From NCBI GenBank assembly GCA_016271365.2, contig CM057459.1, positions 819,947,001-820,011,000 on the forward strand: 64,000 bases of DNA, given 5' to 3'. Source of the DNA: Neoceratodus forsteri. Its lineage: Eukaryota; Chordata; Ceratodontiformes; Ceratodontidae. The notes below the pieces were generated by a model. The model did not search any database and was not told the DNA's origin. It worked only from the letters and a program-made list of their open reading frames with translations. The translations under genes were made by a program, and so were the position numbers. Below are positions 1 to 12,395 of this stretch, piece after piece (within the stretch, counting starts at the first letter, position 1; each line of letters begins with the position of its first letter).

Positions 1-560
1 CCCCAAATCAACTCCAACTCAGAGTTCATTCATAATCTTTAAGTTCAGGGGATGTGGGGGGCAGAACACTCCACATGAGGGGTTCAGGGGCGAAGTTCCC
101 CAGATAGAAAAACAACGGGGTCTCCTGCTGGACTTATGTCAGTTGCAACTTGTGGTCTACATAAATCCATTGCTGTGATGTTGGTCGACAACATAGTTGT
201 CGAACCAGCATCATACAGCCTTTTGTATGTGCATTGAAACTAGTGAGTTATCACCCTTACATTTCAAACTGTTAGGAAAAATAATCCATTTTTAGGATTG
301 CTTTAACCTCTAGGCCATTAGTTCTCAGACATTGTTATAGTGAGCCTCCCTTAAGCTGTGGAAGAGGTCTTGAGCCTCCCCCACATATGGAAGTAATATT
401 GGGCCTCCCCCTAGAAAAATATCACACTTTGCACAATACGCCAGGTATTACATGAAATTCCTTTAAGAACTTGGCTGAAATTATTATAATTTTATTCAGC
501 TTATTGTTCTCCCCCCTTCCAAGGCCAGCCGCTCACTATGTTATTTTGACTCTAAAATCA
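1..560. other. no gene recognised
   Basis: I see no coding pattern or known repeat here. The phrase 'gagcctccc' occurs at about 342 and 372, and a close relative recurs at 1268-1300 ('gagcctccccttg'), so the stretch may belong to an older repeat that spans the L2 tails between them. No boundaries could be fixed. Confidence 0.3.
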
Positions 561-564
561 TTGT

Positions 565-905
565 TTCTCCTTGTTGCAATACCTTCATGAGTCAACATGC
601 TTTCTCCATCTGTTTTCCCCTTTGTCTGGAACAGCTTTCCTACCCATCTTTCCCTTTCCCCCCTTTTACCCTGCTCTTTAGCAATATGATGTATCTTAGG
701 GATCATTTTGCTCCCTTTGGCTCTTGTTCCAAGTACTTCACTGCTCAACCCATCTTCCTATTTGCACTACTGTTAATTTTGTATTGTTTGGCTGTTTTGC
801 ACAGTTGCCTTTTGAACTGTATTCATCTACCTTTTCCTGTGTACACTTGAAATGAGCTGTGGCTCAGTGTGCCTTTCATGGTTACTGACTTGTAAATTAT
901 TTTAT
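565..905 (+). mobile_element. L2-like LINE 3' end
   Basis: The reading at 587-850 resembles the C-terminal tail of an L2-clade ORF2 (a 'W-N-S-x-P' like stretch around 630). It is followed by a 3' tail with 'gagctgtggctcagtgtgcc' at about 853-873, then 'atggtta' and an AT-rich (TTTAT) end. The same tail layout ends the longer L2 copy at 22.44 kb ('aagcttctgctcatggtgcc'). Only about 340 bp of the 3' end remains and there is no usable reading frame. It meets a second L2 tail of opposite strand at about 900, so two 3' ends converge. Confidence 0.55.
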
Positions 906-1178
906 TTATTACATTTTGGTGACTGGGTAGGCCCACTGAGCCCTGAAGGTCCCTTTTTCAGGGGTGACCCGGGATAACAATATAAGATAAAATAAAGTGG
1001 GAAAAAAATTTGGATTACATAGGTTGTTCAAGCATAAGGTGGTTACAGACATGGTTATCATCATGACACAGTTTTGCCTTGGTACTACTTGGCATAGTGA
1101 TATACCTGAGGTAGCATTGGTCCCTAGGTGTCCAGACACTAGAGGGAGGTACATAGATAAATAAATAAATAAATTCAC
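893..1178 (-). mobile_element. L2-like LINE 3' tail, antisense
   Basis: Read on the minus strand, 905-1000 gives 'ccgggtcacccctgaaaaag', then a 'ggctcagtgggcc' stem and an AATAAA-rich end. This parallels the tail of the plus-strand L2 copy at 22.42-22.50 kb, which has 'ccgggtcacacctggaaata' followed by 'gctcatggtgcc'. The (AAAT)n run at 1155-1172 lies at the far, 5'-truncated side. There is no coding capacity. It abuts the plus-strand L2 tail in a tail-to-tail arrangement. Confidence 0.55.
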
Positions 1179-2137
1179 TTGCTATTATTCTCTTTCAGTT
1201 TTCCTCATCTCTTTACACAAAACACCTAAAACTCAAAATTTAAAGACAGTATTTTTCAGACTTGCTTGAGCCTCCCCTTGAACAGGTTGGTGCCTCCCCA
1301 GGGAGGCTGGCCTCACCATTTGAGAAACCCTGCTCTAGGCTATACTGCCAGCTGATCATTAAAAATGTTACATCTCAAGGCTGGCTTTGTGGTGCCAACA
1401 GGTAATGGGGCTCCACGCTGTATCAGGATTTCTCAACCCTGGCTGTGTTCATTGTCAGTGCAGATTTCTCTGACTGCTGCAGCACTAACTTCTGTCTTAT
1501 TCTGTTCCCTCTTTTATAGCCTTTTCTCTTACAATTTTGGGTGTGAACTCAGGTTTACAAGATGCAAATGTGGCTATGTACCTACTGGCCTGGCATCATG
1601 GGGCCAGCCTTGAAATGTATAGTTTTTGGCCCTGCCATTACATTTGACCTTATTTGCTGGAATTGTATGTTCTAAAAAACCTGGGAGCAGAGGGGGATGA
1701 GAATCTTTCCACTATGTTTCTCAAAGAAAAATTATGTAAAATGTTGACAAAAATGGCAGTATATCTTTACGTGCTAATTTGTTACTTAAACCTTCAATAT
1801 TCCATGATAAAATATGCAAGTCTCTAAATGGACATGTTGTTACATTTTTACCTGTTAGTTTTTGTCATGCTGTAGAGGAGTTATCTAATAAAATATAGCA
1901 ATTATTGTCCATAAGCCCAGATAAGACCTCTAATGGTCCTACTGACCCAAGCTGATGGGTATCATGTGTTACAAAAGCTTGAAAGTCAATGATATACTGT
2001 ATATACTGTACTCATCAAGGAGTGGTGCTACTTTCAAAATAAGATTTGACCATTTGCTTGTCCTCAATGTTAAATCTATTTGTGGCATATTAGTTAGACC
2101 ATCATGGACTTTTTTTTTATAAGTGAGGACCCTACAT
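1179..2137. other. no gene recognised
   Basis: AT-rich sequence with no frame I could relate to a protein family. An 82-codon open frame at 1365-1613 has no recognisable motif and is treated as chance. Confidence 0.3.
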
Positions 2138-3960
2138 TCATTTTAAGTACAGATGACAGGAAATTAATAATATATATTTTTTCATAACCAGGACTGGGCA
2201 CTTAACTGTTTCCCAACCAAATAGTGTGAGAGTTTTATTTTCCCAATCTGTTTCTTGGGTTTTAATGTAAGATGAAATTACATTCATGGCTCTAACTAAC
2301 CAGCTCTCATCTTCAGTATGTAATTCATCATGTCTCTGGATATTATTTGAATTTTGCTCACCCTCCTTAGTAGCCATAATAGGTACCAGTTGTGGGGGGG
2401 GGATAACACTTTGAGTCCCTTAAGCTTCAAGTCCTGTTCCATGTTCTTTGAAGCAATATTCTGGGATTTGCAATAAAACAATGCACAATCCTGTACTGGA
2501 GAAGGTTGCAATGCGTAAAAATCTGGGAGATGGTCAGGTAAGTGAAACAACTGACATAGTCAAACTAATTGTTTTTTCTGGAGTTTCATCGTAAAGATGT
2601 CTAATTCCGTAAAGTTCAATAAAATATTCTTGTGATTTAGGATTTTTATTTGAGACATCCTGAACCTGTTCATCTGATACTGATACTAATATAATATTAA
2701 CATTAGACAGTAAACACTGTTCTCTGGAATGGGTCCCCTCAGTCTCCCCTTGAATTACATTTCTGACAGTGAGACAACACTTGTCAGAGCTTAGATTTAC
2801 TAAGGGCTAAACATTCACTGAGTTCCATTCAAAGACATTACATCTGAAGTAAGCTGTTCTAAGATAAACTGAATAAGTGATTTATCAATGTTATCTAATT
2901 GGGCTAGATTATCATTCACCATGACTTTGGAGTTGTTGCCCAAACTATTTCCATCATTGTTTCCAGTTTCACTTCTCTTGTTACCCTTATGTATTTGGTT
3001 TCCAATAATGGTTTTATTTCTTGAGGTTTTCACCCCTCTTGCTATTGACTTTTTAACATTTTTTTGAAGTCTTTCTGGGTGGGTTATTTTTATGTTATGA
3101 TTGTTGGGTAATTGTGTTAGGGATATGAATAAATAATTTTCCTTTTTCAAAAGGTGGAGGTAAATGTACTTGTATAGCCTTATTATGAGTTGAAACATTT
3201 AAATGTTTCTGTATTATTTTAGTGTAATCTAATGTATCTTGATCTTTGTTATTAAATCTAAATAGCCCTATTATAAAAAAAAATCTGATCTCAAATTTGA
3301 GAGTTCCTCTTTTAGGCCCCATAGATTTTTCAAGGTCACTATATTTGCATAATATGGATTTTTTATGATTTCCAAAATCTGTTTGGAAAGTGTTGAAGGT
3401 GATACAAAATTACCATTATCTATAAAAAAATTCTGGATCATAAGTAATTTTGGGGTTTAAGGGAGATGAGTTATGAAGTTGACAATTTTTCTGAGAGGGT
3501 GAGAACCTCAAAAAGTGGGAAGTACTGAGTCTCTGTTCTATTGATTCCTTCTGGACTCCGATTTCAGAGCATAGCTTTCTATTATCTAAAACAGAAACAA
3601 GGGGATCACATGCAGAGACAAGTGATTTTTAGCCCTCTATCGTATGATCCAAATCATTAATGACTAAAGAAAGACTGTCTTTGGGGTAAATATATTTTGA
3701 GTTTATCACTTGTCCTTTGATTTGAGAAATGTTAGGAGTGTATAGAAGAGAGGGAATATAAGGGGGAGGGGTACCATCTTCCAAAATTGGAGTAGTAAAC
3801 TTAAACCATCTGTATCAGAAATTTCCAGTTTTAAAAAATGATCTCTGTATGTTGTCTCCAATGACTCCCCAGATACACTGTCAATATTGTCTAAGTCCTC
3901 TATATTATATGAATCAAAGGAAATGAGTTTTAGGTTCCCATTTGATGTGGTGTTCTACAT
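2138..3960 (-). pseudogene. unrecognised decayed coding-like region
   Basis: Several overlapping minus-strand frames (2138-2377, 2296-2550, 2815-3198, 3095-3322, and a continuation to about 3480 in shifting frames) read like a broken hydrophilic protein rather than random translation. They are rich in Asn, Lys, Ile and Ser. A lysine- and asparagine-rich segment ends near 2815, and alternating frames can be followed across 3100-3480 by frameshifts. I do not recognise a domain; no zinc knuckle, reverse transcriptase, integrase or transposase motif was seen. It may be the ORF1 or gag-like part of an AT-rich retroelement. The absence of a matching pol region nearby makes that only a guess. Confidence 0.3.
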
Positions 3961-4805
3961 TCTTGTCTGGAGTTTTAGATTTATTATATAGTAAGCATGT
4001 ATTTGTATTAGTTTCAGAAAAGGGAGATGAACAGCTTTGTTCTTGGATGCATGAATTATTTATATTATCCAAAAAAGTAGTTATTTTAAGTCAATTAAGG
4101 GGTATATTCAATATTTCCTTTTGCCTGAAACTTTTCTTTTTAGTTGTAAGTTAGGCATAATTGGGGTGAAAACTAGGCCACTCCTGGTACTAACCATTTT
4201 ATAAAACTACTATAAAGCAATTACACACATGAGATAAGACTTAAAACACTGTAATACAATTAGAAGTATAAAATACAGTGCAAGAAATACTTTAAACACT
4301 AAGAAATAATTTAAACCCTAAAAGATCACTTTATCTTGGTGGCTTGTTGCCCTACAAAAGGAGTAGCTTATGAGCAGATAAATAGAATAAATAATCTTAT
4401 AATCTGTACTCAAAAAAATAAAACACAAATTGTTGTTAAATTATGAGGGTCCAAGAATCTTCCAAGATCCAGTCTTTACTCTGTAGTTCGCTTGCCAACT
4501 TGTACTTTGGATTCCAAACCATAAAGGAAAGGTACAAGGATTCACGCTTCCCAGATGTAACCAGTATATAAAGGAGGTATAGATTCCAACCAAATTGCCC
4601 AGGTTATAGGAATAATAATGCTGAATCAATCCTAGGTTAAGGTGAAAGACCAAACCTAGGGTAAAAATAAGAAATGAATAATAATAAAATGAATAACCAA
4701 AAAGTGCAGTCAATAATCAAATATAAAATGATGAATATAGAATGATAATCAGTATGAATAAGTTCAGTTTAAATTAGTTTGTACCACATATCTGTATATC
4801 TATAT
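3961..4805. other. AT-rich, no gene recognised
   Basis: Very AT-rich DNA with short open frames only, for example 3942-4154 (+) and 4441-4713 (-). None shows a domain. It may be the flank of the same unrecognised AT-rich repeat. Confidence 0.3.
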
Positions 4806-4918
4806 ATAGAAACATAGAATTTGACAGCAGATAAAGACCGCTTGGCCCACCTTGTCTATACTAAAGTAAAAGGCTCCCCACTAATTACTGTCTAATTAAT
4901 ATCATGTAAACTCCTGAT
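4806..4918 (-). mobile_element. CR1-like LINE 3' tail
   Basis: The sequence 'aacatagaatttgacagcag' followed by 'ataaagaccgcttggccca' is the reverse complement of the CR1-like 3' tail. The same tail ends the copies at 14.5, 18.77, 44.27 and 58.94 kb. Only about 110 bp is present, so this is a severely 5'-truncated insertion with no coding part. Confidence 0.75.
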
Positions 4919-6092
4919 TTTCAAGTATCTGTGAAAAATTAAAAATGTTAATAAAATAACAGCAGGAGTTACAAAAGTTAAATATAAAAATTTTAATAAT
5001 AGGCTATCTGTGAAACAATCTACACGAGTCAGATACCTTCCATTCTGGAAAACTCATGAAGTCTTATAGTGAATAATAAATTCCACAGTATTCCGCAGTT
5101 CACACAGTAAGGCTTCAGTCAGGCTGGTGTATTAATAAGATTTCAATCTTAAGAGTCTTGGCTGTAAAACATAATTTATAGCTAATCTTTAGTAAAAGCA
5201 ATGTGAATGAGGAAAAATATGGTGGTGCGAGATTAAAATATAGTACTTTCAACTTGACAATATCGTAGGGTCTCCGGTGTCAAAGCATCTATGAATGTAC
5301 ACTGGTAAAGCTGGAGAAAGCTGGAGTACTCAATTGTTTGAATGACTAAAGTCTCTGGTTGAAATAGGACACTGGTAACACACATGAGTTTTAAACAAAG
5401 GCAGAAGATAAAGCGCTTAAACACAGTCCCGTAGTCAATGAAAGCTCAGTATAATGTAAAATGTACTTTATAGCCGATATGTGGAATAGGAATCCACATG
5501 AAAAAGGACTCAATTGGTTAAAATAATTAGGGTTCGATCAAGTTATGATTGTAGTCCGATTAGGAATTAATGAACATTGAATGCCAGGTATCTGATTTCC
5601 TTAGAGTAAAAAAGAGTAATTAGCAACTGGAAATCTGATGAATCAAATCAGAATCAAGACAGAATAAGAAGGGTTGATATGGGTAGCAATAAAGTAGTTA
5701 TGGAAATCACCTGGCAGTGCCCTAATCAAAGTAATGATTTGGTACTTAAGCAGTTTGTACAATACTTAATTTAATGTGTACATGCAGAACGAAGGAACTC
5801 GAGGAGCTAGTTAAGTATTGGTAAAGGGAATCTACTTAAAAGTAAAAGGAGGTTAATTTGTAATTCTTGATTTATAAATCCTTAAAGTGAGAATTAGTTT
5901 TGTTTTAAAAGCAAAGGGTTCGCTAGCCCAAAATATCAAATTTTAACAAATCCCAACTGCAATAGTTCCAAATAGGTTTTAGTACAGGGACATATATGCC
6001 TAAAATAATAATGAGAGCAGCATAAACTAATAAATAAACTAAAGAATAAAAAAAAATAAAATGCAAAACTTCAGGAGAGTTTATAAGAATGA
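4919..6092. other. AT-rich, no gene recognised
   Basis: No recognisable protein, tandem repeat or terminal repeat. The end at 6000-6120 is a run of AATAAA-like A/T tracts with GAAT repeats, which looks like a degenerate retroelement tail or simple sequence. Confidence 0.3.
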
Positions 6093-7579
6093 ATGAATGA
6101 AATAAAAATAAATAAAATAAACAAACGTGTTCTTATGGTTGTTCAAGTTGTCTTTTTTTTATTTTCTTCTTTATCCTGTGATTCCGCTGTTGCTTTATCA
6201 GGCTTGGTCATGACCACTGGGACTTCCACTGCCATCTACTGCTGCCATCCCCAGTTATCCCCGGCTTACCCAGCGGAGAGCGGGGCCACAGCATTGGTCC
6301 CCTTCATCCATGCTGCGGAACTAGTATCTGGTCAGGGATGCGGTGATGGCAGCTAATTGAAGCCCCAGGGAGGGCTTCACATAGACAGCTGACCCACCCA
6401 CCATCTTTTTCCTGCTTTTCTCAGAGTCGGGGACAAGCAATGACACCAGCATCCACCCTGCCTCCCTGATACCGAGCGCCGGTGGTGTGAGTGACTCCCA
6501 GCCTCCGACAGGGGTCCTCATTGTGCCAGACACTGCCCCACCCTCCCCCCGGATAAGGAGAGCCACCCATGGGTGCTAAATCCTTCTCCCCCTGACTGGC
6601 CCTCCGATGATCCAGGTCTGTTCCCTAACTGGGGTTGCCAGTGCCGAAAGCGGAAATTCAACCACTGCGCCGGTGGGCCAGGCTTTTTCAGGTTGTCTGA
6701 TTATTAATCTATCCTGTGGAAAGGATGCGAGAGGAGGTCAGGAGAAATCAGAAAATCATTCATTCTTTCTATATACGGGCTCAAGGTGTTCATATATCAA
6801 AGCCTCTTGACGAGTTTGAGAGACACTGAAGATCTTCAGATTTCTCCAATGGTTCTGAATACTTTTGAAGATATTTTTGCAGCACCAAATCTCAGTTGCC
6901 CACATTGTTACACTGGCTTTGGCCCTCTGCAGGGCTAAATGTGCCAGCACCCCTCTTGGGACTCCGGCCACCTCAGACTCCACACAAAGGTGTGTATGGG
7001 ACTACAGCATGAGAACACATGGGGGCAATGAGAGGCACAAGAAGGATTGTAAAGAATGTGCACAATAAATGCAGTATACAGCTTGTTTTCACAACTCAGC
7101 TGGTATGTTCAGGCAATGGTGGCATACCTGCCGCAGACCAAAAATGAGATCAGCACAATCCTGCTCTCATTGTATATCCACAACAATTTAGTGTGCAGTC
7201 ACTCCTTCTCCCAGAATTCTCTGTTGCACTGGGTAACAGCTCCACACTGTCTATTTGCCATATGGCATAGGATTTGACTGTTGCTAAACTGTTAATATAT
7301 TTTTACTATGTACCTTACTGTATTTGTCTACTACCCTTCCCCCCCTGACACTTCTGTACATGAACTTTTACCAGCTCATTATAACTTTCCTTGAAAAAGT
7401 TATGAAATAAATCAATAAATCTTGTTTGCAGAGGTGGCCCTAAGTAACCTGCAACTGTGCACTTACTGTACACTGATACAAAGTATAGTAGGAATTGTTG
7501 GTAGGCAGATAAGAAGTAACTATTATTTGGTGCTGTTCTTAAAAATCAAAGCACTTCATATCTTAAAGTAGAATACGTG
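6093..7579. other. moderate-GC stretch, no gene recognised
   Basis: Base composition rises from about 6170 to 6760 and then falls. Short frames (6093-6356, 6607-6810, 6865-7068, 7056-7277) show no domain I know. The block 7380-7430, ending in 'gaaataaatcaataaatc', resembles a LINE 3' end but cannot be assigned to a family. Confidence 0.3.
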
Positions 7580-7744
7580 GGACACATACAAACATACAAA
7601 TTTTCTGGCAGAAAACGGCCCATAGGTCTATCAAGTCTGACTGCCTGTGCAGTTCTTAGTTTCATATCACTACAGCTGCCCCACTCCTACACACACCCCT
7701 CCCTTCTTCCTCCTTCCTGGTCCTTCCCCTCTTTGTATTCTTGT

Positions 7745-9204
7745 CTAACTAACCCTGACCTTGACTCGATCCCAACCCCGCTTAAAGCTATCCACTGTCC
7801 TTTGAGTGATTAACTCCTCTGGCAGTGCGTTCCAACCCACCACCACTCTTTCTGTGAAGCAGTGCTTTCTCATCTCCCTCCTGAACCTTCCCCCTTCCAT
7901 CTTCAGGCTGTGCACCCTAGTGACCCTTCTTCCTGTTAAGCGTAACACTCCTCCATCCCTGACTTTGTTTATGCCTTTCAAGTACTTTAAGGTCTCTATC
8001 ATGTACACTCTTTCCAATCTCTCTTCCATCAAGTACATGTTGAGCTCCTTCAACCTTTCCTCATATGGCAACTCCTCTAGTCCCATGATCATTTTTGTAG
8101 CCCTACGCTGTACCCCCTCCAGTAATCTCCCATCCTTTTTGAGGTATGGGCACCAGTACTGTACACAGTACTCCAAGTGTGGAGTCACCAGTGATCTATA
8201 CAATGGCAGGATTACCTCCCCTTTCTAGAGGTGATCCCTCTGGCAAAACACCCCAGAATCCTATTTTTCCTTGCTTCCACCCTTGTACACTGTGCTGATA
8301 CATTCATGACCCCTTTGACTATTACCTCAAGGTCAGTTTCCTCCTCTGAAGCTGTTACTTGCGCTCCCCCCAGCCAGAAGCTGTTCCTTGGATTTCTGGT
8401 TCTGAGGTGCATGACCTTGCACTTCTTAGCATTAAACCCTAACTGCTACTCCCTAGATTGGTGTTTGAGTTTAGCTAGATCCTCTCTGAGTGCTTGTCTC
8501 CCCTTCCTCATTGTCCAGTTTTGCAAAAATCTTAGTGTTGTCCACAAACAGGCAGATCTTACTTTTGACCCCCTCTGCACTGTCTCCAGTAAAGACATTG
8601 AATGAAACAGGGCCCAGCACTGAACCCTACGGTACCCCACTTGTTACTGGCCTTGGCTTGGAGATCTCATTCCTTACAATAACCCTCTGTTGTCTGCCCT
8701 GCAGACAGCTTTCCACCCACCCCACCAGTTTTCCCCCTCCCCAATGTTCCTCAGCTTTCTCATTAACTTCCTGTGCGGCACCAAGTTGAAAGGCTTGCTG
8801 AAGTCCAGATACAGAAGTTCCACAGCATGGCCTTCATCACCCGCCCTAGTGACCCAGTTGAAGAAGTCAATCAGGTTTGTTTGACAAGATCTTCCTGTGA
8901 CAAGCCCATGCTGCGTCTCGTCCTGCAGAACATTGCTATTGAGAAAGGTTATCAATCTCTCCTTCAGAATGTTCTCCATCAACTTCCCCACTATGGAAGT
9001 CAACCTCCCTGGTCAGTAGTTGCCTGGTTGGTCCTTGGGTCCATTCTTGTGAAGGGGCACCACATGAGCCATCCTCCAGTCCCTGGGTACATTCCCCATC
9101 TCCAAGGAGGTTTTGAACAGGTCCATCAGAGGGCCTACCAACACATCTGCCAGTTCCTTCAGGACCCTTAGGTGTACACCATCTGGTCCTGGTGCATTGT
9201 CCAC
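7745..9204 (-). pseudogene. CR1-like ORF2 reverse transcriptase (copy A)
   Basis: Broken reverse transcriptase that would copy the element RNA at a nicked target. Visible blocks on the minus strand are 'PGPDGVH' (9204-9180), 'DWRMAHVVPLHK' (about 9080-9040), 'MTSIVGKLMENIL' near 9003, 'RSCQTNLIDFF' (about 8900), the first catalytic aspartate in 'LYLDFSK' (about 8820), and the C-terminal '[11 protein letters not shown]' (about 8180) and 'QRRATKMI' (about 8105) blocks. The usual F-A-D-D catalytic box reads F-V-D-N near 8550, so the active site is lost as well as the frame. The last frame ends at 7745. Several frameshifts separate 9013-9204, 8674-9003, 8212-8412 and 7745-8203. Confidence 0.85.
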
Positions 9205-10620
9205 CCAAAAGGTTTTAAGGCCTATCAGAACTCTATCCTCTTGGATGACCCCATCTGTTATCTCTGCCCCCCTCCACCCTTGCCCCCTTTCCCCTTCAGT
9301 ATTGGGCCGTGCCTTTCTTTCATGAACACTGATCAGAAATACTCATCGAGTGCCTCTGCCTAATTTTTCTCCTTGTTCCTCCCATCCCCGTCTCTCTTGA
9401 TTCTAACAATGTCATCCCTAGAACTCCTCTTCTCCCTTATGTATTTAAAGCACCCCTTTTCCCTCTCTCTGATCCCCTGAGCCAAATTCAGCTTGTTTGC
9501 TGCCTTTGCTGCCTTGACTGACCTGGTCACCTCCCTAGATGCCTTTGTGAACACCTCTCTGTCTTCCTCATGCCCCAAAGTTTTGAACTTAATGAAGGAC
9601 AATCTTTTTTCCTCACCTTTCCCTCCACTTCTTTGCTGAACCAGCTAGGTTTTTTTGACCTGAACTGCTTACTCTGAGATTTGGCACACATATTTGTGGC
9701 CTTTTTCAGCTCCTTTCTAATGATTGTCCACTTCTGTTTAACATCCATCCCTGGGTTAATTTTTAGCAAAATACTCCTCTAGGATGCTGCCCATTCTAGC
9801 AAAATCTGCCTTCCTGAAGTCCAACACTCATGTTCTGGTCTTAGCCAACTCCCTTCCTGTGTTGAGGAGGAACCACACTGAGCAGAGATCACTTCCTGCT
9901 AGAGGGTCCTGCACCACCACATCCTGGACTTGATCCCCATTTGTTAACACCAAGTCCAGTATTGTCCCCTTCCTAGCAGGATCCATCACCCCTTGCACTA
10001 GGTAGCTGTCTTGGGTAGCTTCCAGCAGCACTTGCCCCCTGGCGTGTGCTGTAGTTATAGTCTGCCAGTCAACCCAGGTAGGTTGAAGTCTTCCACTATA
10101 ACTGTATTCCCTTTGCCATTGACCTTCCTGATTTGCTACCCCAGCTCCCTATCCACCTCCCCTCTCTGTGAGGGAGGCCTGTACACATCCCCCATCCTAA
10201 GCTACTTATCTTTTGGGTTTTGGAGCAATACCCATATGGATTCTGGCTCCCATCATCCCCCTCCTCTCTGGTATACAGTATCCCCTTCCTGACATAAATA
10301 ACCACCCCTCCCAGTCCCTGAGGAGCAACTTGTACCCCAGGATCATGAGATCTCAGTGATGGTATTGGGTGGCCCAGGACTCAGATGGCAACAATATCTA
10401 CTTCTCCCTCCACCATCATTGCTGGAACTCTGCTACCTTGTTTGCTAAGCTCCTTGCATTCAAGCATGCAACAGTCCATCTTGTGTCCTGCCCCTCCTTT
10501 TCCCGTCTCTTCCCCTTCCACTTTTGTCTTGGTAACTTCCCCTCATTCCCCTCCTCCCTCTCTGGGGTGGGGGCGAGGCCTTCCAGTCTCCCCTGGAAAT
10601 TGCCTCCTCCCTGCTATCTG
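9205..10620 (-). pseudogene. CR1-like ORF2 endonuclease and linker (copy A)
   Basis: This is the upstream half of ORF2. Minus-strand frames at 9828-10031 carry 'TILDLVLTNGDQV', the typical CR1 sequence between endonuclease catalytic blocks, and 'LAGSDLCSV' at the position of the S-D-H box, where His appears replaced. The frame at 10096-10305 corresponds to the central endonuclease. Frames 9360-9602 and 9527-9769 carry the basic linker ('KAAKAANK', 'KGCFKYIREKR') that precedes the reverse transcriptase. The family enzyme is an APE-like nickase acting on chromosomal target DNA. Frameshifts and stops make this copy inactive. Confidence 0.75.
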
Positions 10621-10640
10621 ACTCAGCCCTCACCCCAACT

Positions 10641-11021
10641 TCAGTTTAAATCTATGTTAGTTTTAATGTACTTCTCCAGCCCCTGTCCCAATGCCCTTGT
10701 ACCTATGATGTTGAGATTCAGCCTATCCTTGGCATAAAGCCACTTATTGTTCCATGTCTCACCCCACTCCCGTACTACTCCATACCCCATTTCTGCAAAC
10801 CACCCTTTCAGCCACCCATTAAAATCCTGTATTCTTAGCTTCCTGGCCATGCTTGCCCTAGATACCGGGAGTACCTCGTAGTACATCACTGAGCTTCCCA
10901 CTGAATTGCAGATACCCCCCACTTCCCTGAGCCTCTCCTGCACTTCTTCCACTATACTGCCCTCTAGGTCATTTGTTCCTAGGTGCACAATGATATGAGG
11001 CTTCCCTCCCACCTTCTTCAC
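10641..11021 (-). pseudogene. CR1-like ORF1 SGNH/GDSL esterase (copy A)
   Basis: A 126-residue open stretch on the minus strand contains 'HIIVHLGTNDL' at residues about 9-19. This is the G-x-N-D block of SGNH hydrolases found in ORF1 of CR1-clade LINEs. The C-terminal D-x-x-H block appears as 'DRLNLN', so the catalytic His seems changed. In the family the esterase is thought to help ORF1 with RNA or lipid handling; the exact role is unsettled. The start at 11021 is internal to a longer ancestral ORF1 that continues upstream with frameshifts. Confidence 0.7.
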
Positions 11022-12175
11022 ACATTTCTGAATGCACTAACCTGCTCTTCCCTCTGTCATACCTGGCATACACTCCACCCAGGTTTGGCTCTTCCTTGCT
11101 CCCTTATCTCCCCATCTTACCCTCCTGAGCATATAATTCCCCAATACAAGTACTCACTCCCGCATCCCTTGCACTTCCCCATGGTTTGCCCTCCTCCAAG
11201 CCCCTATTCCTTATTGTCCTCTCCTTTCATACCCTGCCTCCCCACTTCCTTCTCCTTCAATTGCACCTCCACCTGCTCTCCTCCTCCATCCTTTCTGTGC
11301 TCGCTCCCTTCCACAACCGATCGCCTTCCAGTTGTTTTATGTCCTCCCATTCCCCAGTGCATTGTTCCTCCCCCCATCCCCTCCCAACATGTGTTGGCCT
11401 TCCTCCCATTTGTTTAGTTTGTTTGTGCCATCTTGAACTACTTCCCTGACCCTCCCTCATTTTACCTTCCAGTATTCCCTCTCCCCTTGTACCCTGTATT
11501 TCCTCCATCCATCCTGGTCCCCTGACTCTTGTTCTATGGTGCCTTCCTCAACCCCCTGTTCTGTTTCATGAACCAGTACTGTGTACCTGTTTGTTGTCTC
11601 CAACCTCCTGCCCTTACCTCCCCTTAAATTCCTTCCTGCCTCTGCTTACCCTGAACCTCTTTTCTACTTCCTCTCTGTCTACCCGTGTTCCCTACCACCT
11701 GCCAACACCCACTTTTTGCACTACCAGAATGCTGTGGACTTGTCCTCAATGGCTGAGCACCCCCTTCCAGCTCATGGCAGTCTAGTTTAACCTGTGATGG
11801 AGCCCTTTCTGCCCCTCTGCCCCATCTCCTCCTCACCTCCTTGTTCCTGCCCCCTCCCACCAGTTCTCATCTCAAGCTCTCTATCTCCAGTGTAAGCTGT
11901 CTAAACATCTTGCACACTGGACACTCCCTATGCCTTCCACCAGGTTCCCAGAAACAGGTGCTGCCAATACCCATTGCAGCTCACAGCCTTCCCGGCCTCC
12001 CTGTCCCTCCAACCCATCATCCATACCTCTCCACTCTTCCCCCCACACATCCACCTGCCTCCTTGCCCTGGCCTCCACATTCCCACTGTCTCTCTTAGTC
12101 TCTAAATATTCCACAGCTCTTTACAATTGCATCCATATTTCTATAAGCACTCTAAACCTGTAGTAGTGCTGAGAA
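11022..12175 (-). pseudogene. CR1-like ORF1 N-terminal half (copy A)
   Basis: On the minus strand the region reads as a charged, Glu/Gln/Arg-rich protein in several frames. A 'QCARC' Cys-x2-Cys pair lies near 11,905, followed by a Glu-rich stretch that could form a coiled coil. This is the usual layout of CR1 ORF1: zinc knuckle, coiled coil, then esterase. The large Ser/Pro-rich frames on the plus strand (for example 10983-11417 and 11581-11790) are its antisense shadow. No intact frame remains. Confidence 0.55.
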
Positions 12176-12274
12176 ACCCTTATTCTGTCCTTCTGTAGGG
12201 ACTTACAGCTTCTGTCTTGTCATCTTGTATGTACCCATTGGACCTAGTTGCTAGCTACACCCTTTATAATTCTT

Positions 12275-12323
<49 letters not shown>

Positions 12324-12351
12324 ATATATCTATCTATCTATATATATAAAA
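12275..12351. repeat. (TG)n(TA)n microsatellite
   Basis: A 'tgtgtgtgtg' run passes into about 20 TA units, then 'tgtatgtgta' and TCTA units. It separates the 5' end of CR1 copy A from a hairpin element. Confidence 0.95.
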
Positions 12352-12395
12352 AATGGTTAAAGAAAAGGATATAAAAATCCAATCTTTTGATTGTA

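Larger units (their letters stand above)
7580..12180 (-). mobile_element. near full-length CR1-like LINE, copy A
   Basis: This is a minus-strand non-LTR retrotransposon of about 4.6 kb. From 5' (about 12,180) to 3' (about 7,580) it shows an ORF1 remnant with a zinc-knuckle-like Cys pair and an SGNH-type esterase, then ORF2 with AP endonuclease, linker and reverse transcriptase, and a CR1-type tail with 'catacaaa' repeats at 7583-7602. The order and the 'RPHLEYC' like C-terminal blocks are those of the CR1 clade. It retains both ORFs, so it is the most complete CR1 copy in the window. Many frameshifts and stops break both proteins. A (TG)n(TA)n tract lies just beyond its 5' end. Confidence 0.85.

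Noticed and set aside
10983..12163. Ser/Pro-rich plus-strand frames up to 144 codons
   Set aside because: They are antisense to the Glu/Arg-rich ORF1 of CR1 copy A, which has the recognisable domains.
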